Source of the DNA: CAISGS01 sp044376615 | GTDB lineage: Bacteria; Pseudomonadota; Alphaproteobacteria; Caulobacterales; Caulobacteraceae | NCBI GenBank assembly: GCA_044376615.1 | Contig: JBILKO010000054.1 | Span: forward strand, 1 to 15,772 | Reading direction: 5' to 3' | Length of the DNA: 15,772 nt | In this document: positions 14,670 through 15,772 of the stretch, in pieces | Numbering within the stretch: the first letter of the stretch is position 1 | Layout of the letters: each line of letters starts with the position of its first letter | The notes under the pieces: model-generated | Told to the model about the DNA's origin: nothing | What the model saw: the letters and a program-made list of their open reading frames with translations, nothing else | Databases searched by the model: none | Made by a program: the position numbers and the translations under genes

Positions 14670-15086
14670 ATGCCTTTGAAATTGTCACTGCGTCCGGGCG
14701 AAAAATTCGTCTTGAATGGCGCCGTGGTCCAGAACGGTGATCGGCGCGGCACCTTAATCTTGCAAAACAAGGCATCGGTTCTTCGCGAGAAGGACATCAT
14801 GCAGGCCGAAGAGGTTACGTCTCCAAGCCGCAGAATCTACTTCCCCATTATGATGATGTATCTCGAGGAGAGTAGCGCTTCGGATTACCATGATGAATTT
14901 ATACTAAGGTTAAGCGAATTTATGTCGGTAATTGCCAACAAAGAAATTATTGAGATCTGCGTTAATATCTCAAAACATGTTATTGCGCTAGAATATTACA
15001 AGGCCTTGATGCTAGCGAGAAATCTTATCGCTTACGAAGACGAAAGGTTGCGCGATGTCGGTTCAATCGTATCAGAAGATAGCTGA
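14670..15086 (+). CDS. flbT: Flagellin synthesis repressor FlbT
   Basis: This 138-residue cytoplasmic protein matches the FlbT family along its whole length, from MPLKLSLRPGEKFVLNGAVVQNGDRRG to EYYKALMLARNLIAYEDERL near the end, and has the usual size. In Caulobacter FlbT binds the 5' leader of flagellin mRNA and lowers its translation and stability until the hook is complete. AAGGAG at 14658-14663, six bases before ATG, gives a strong ribosome site. The 3' end overlaps flaF by 32 bases, so translation of the two is likely coupled. A flagellin gene follows, giving FlbT a plausible target in cis-neighbourhood. No clear sigma-54 promoter is visible upstream. Confidence 0.97.
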   Translation: MPLKLSLRPGEKFVLNGAVVQNGDRRGTLILQNKASVLREKDIMQAEEVTSPSRRIYFPIMMMYLEESSASDYHDEFILRLSEFMSVIANKEIIEICVNISKHVIALEYYKALMLARNLIAYEDERLRDVGSIVSEDS

Positions 15087-15417
15087 AAGAGCTGAGAATC
15101 CGCGCGACCTAGAATATCGGCTGTTCGGCCAGGTGACGCGTGCGCTCATGGAGGTGGCTGCAGACGAGTCTGGGGATACTCAAAAGCAAGTCGACATACT
15201 GGACTGGAACCGACGCATGTGGGGTGTACTGGCGAGCGCGTGTTCAGACAGTGAGAATCAGTTGCCTGCGCCCTTGCGGGCCCAAATCATCTCTCTGAGT
15301 TTATGGGTGTCTCGACATACGTCCGCTGTGATTATGAAGGAAGAAACCATAGATCCGTTGATAGAGATTAATCGCATAATTATGCAGGGTCTTGCATCGC
15401 AAATCCTGCCGGAATAA
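15055..15417 (+). CDS. flaF: Flagellar biosynthesis regulator FlaF
   Basis: This 120-residue protein begins MSVQSYQKIAERAENPRDLEYRLFGQVTRAL and carries the FlaF landmarks DILDWNRRMWGVLASAC and APLRAQIISLSLWVSRHT. FlaF is needed for flagellin synthesis and secretion in Caulobacter and works opposite to FlbT; family work suggests it acts as a flagellin-specific helper. The ATG lies inside the last codons of flbT (32-base overlap, different frame), with AAGG a few bases ahead, so it depends on flbT transcription and probably on translational coupling. The flagellin gene starts 188 bases later behind its own promoter. Confidence 0.96.
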   Translation: MSVQSYQKIAERAENPRDLEYRLFGQVTRALMEVAADESGDTQKQVDILDWNRRMWGVLASACSDSENQLPAPLRAQIISLSLWVSRHTSAVIMKEETIDPLIEINRIIMQGLASQILPE

Positions 15418-15491
15418 GGGATTTTTGCCCGTTTTATTGTATGAGACATCCGCTACATTTCTTTATTGATCGCCTCAAGCGGCAAGTAGTT

Positions 15492-15507
15492 TTAATTACT
15501 TTTTAAC
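15492..15507 (+). promoter_or_regulatory. Perfect CtrA box in the flagellin promoter
   Basis: TTAA (15492-15495), seven bases, then TTAAC (15503-15507) is an exact match to the CtrA consensus. The second half could act as a -35 element with TGTATT (15525-15530) as -10, spaced about 16 bases. That would give an mRNA leader near 70 bases. CtrA is the cell-cycle master regulator of Caulobacterales and activates flagellar genes from boxes overlapping the -35. The remaining bases of the 15418-15605 gap hold no sigma-54 match that I accept. Confidence 0.65.
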
Positions 15508-15530
15508 CATAATTATCGCTACCTTGTATT

Positions 15531-15605
15531 CAGCGATCGAATCGGTTTTGGCCCGTGGTCGGACTCCGAGGACATTGATGCTGTTACTGCGCAAGGAAGT
15601 GCACA
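15531..15605 (+). promoter_or_regulatory. Flagellin mRNA leader, possible FlbT target
   Basis: Assuming initiation downstream of the CtrA box, about 70 bases of leader precede the flagellin ATG. The segment contains a short palindrome TCGGA-C-TCCGA (15559-15569). Near its end the Shine-Dalgarno AAGGAA sits between GCGCA and TGCAC, which can pair at four of five positions and leave it in the loop. Two GANTC sites (15539-15543, 15562-15566) are also present. In Caulobacter FlbT acts on the fljK leader; action here is inference. Confidence 0.35.
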
Positions 15606-15772
15606 ATGAAAGTAAGTGTCAATACAAACCAGGCAGCAATGGTTGCGCTGCAGAATATGAACACGACCAGCGACGACCTTAGAGTGGTCCAGGACCGGAT
15701 AAGCACTGGCCGACGGATTGCGGACGCCAAGGACAATGCGTCTATTTGGAACATCGCACAGGCCCAGCGCGG
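15606..15772 (+). CDS. Flagellin, N-terminal part (3' end outside window)
   Basis: Fifty-five residues are visible: MKVSVNTNQAAMVALQNMN continuing to DRISTGRRIADAKDNASIWNIAQAQR. This is the conserved D0/D1 N-terminal coiled segment of bacterial flagellin, the filament subunit exported by the flagellar type III system. AAGGAA at 15593-15598 supports the ATG. The gene runs off the right edge. Which paralogue it is (Caulobacter has several fljs) cannot be told. Its neighbours flbT, flaF and flmG-like supply leader control, secretion help and glycosylation. Confidence 0.95.
   Translation, partial: MKVSVNTNQAAMVALQNMNTTSDDLRVVQDRISTGRRIADAKDNASIWNIAQAQR

Noticed and set aside
15546..15563. TTGGCCCG-like sequence before flagellin as a sigma-54 promoter
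   Set aside because: Ten bases after GG comes GA rather than GC, and the -12 half matches poorly.

Overview
The window looks like chromosomal DNA of an alphaproteobacterium of the Caulobacteraceae. Four things point that way: the flmG-like / flbT / flaF / flagellin neighbourhood at the right end, a perfect CtrA-type box (TTAA-N7-TTAAC) in front of the flagellin gene, a large TonB-dependent receptor, and GC-rich palindromic repeats of a kind I associate with Caulobacterales intergenic regions. The moderate GC content would suit an Asticcacaulis-like member better than Caulobacter or Phenylobacterium, but genus is a guess. I see no prophage, insertion sequence, CRISPR array, tRNA or rRNA. No gap between genes exceeds about 220 bases.

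Left part (1-5339), central and lipid metabolism: the C-terminal two thirds of pyruvate phosphate dikinase (cut by the window edge); an intergenic space filled by three copies of a palindromic repeat in alternating orientation; an EamA-family transporter; and, convergent with it, a 373-residue ketoacyl-ACP synthase III starting at TTG. Divergent from the synthase is a two-gene unit: a small membrane-anchored unknown protein and a fatty acid hydroxylase / sterol desaturase family enzyme. A perfect 7-bp inverted repeat lies between the two divergent units.

Middle part (5356-12487), transport, regulation and stress: a TonB-dependent receptor with an FNR/FixK-like palindrome in its leader; an HD-domain nucleotidase-like gene followed 9 bases later by a Nudix-fold regulator of the NrtR type whose Nudix box is destroyed; divergent from these, a tandem universal stress protein with a small unknown gene behind it; a proline-rich lipoprotein; and a MoxR-type AAA+ ATPase without a visible von Willebrand factor A partner.

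Right part (12639-15772), flagellin module: a TPR-glycosyltransferase resembling Caulobacter FlmG is divergent from the overlapping flbT-flaF pair, followed by the start of a flagellin gene. The genes fit together: FlaF and FlbT control flagellin assembly and flagellin mRNA translation or stability, FlmG glycosylates flagellin, and CtrA-like sites suggest cell-cycle control. Most of the window is ordinary. The points most worth checking are the repeat mosaic that appears to supply a ribosome binding site, the CtrA-type flagellin promoter without a recognisable sigma-54 site, and the NrtR-like regulator next to a TonB receptor.
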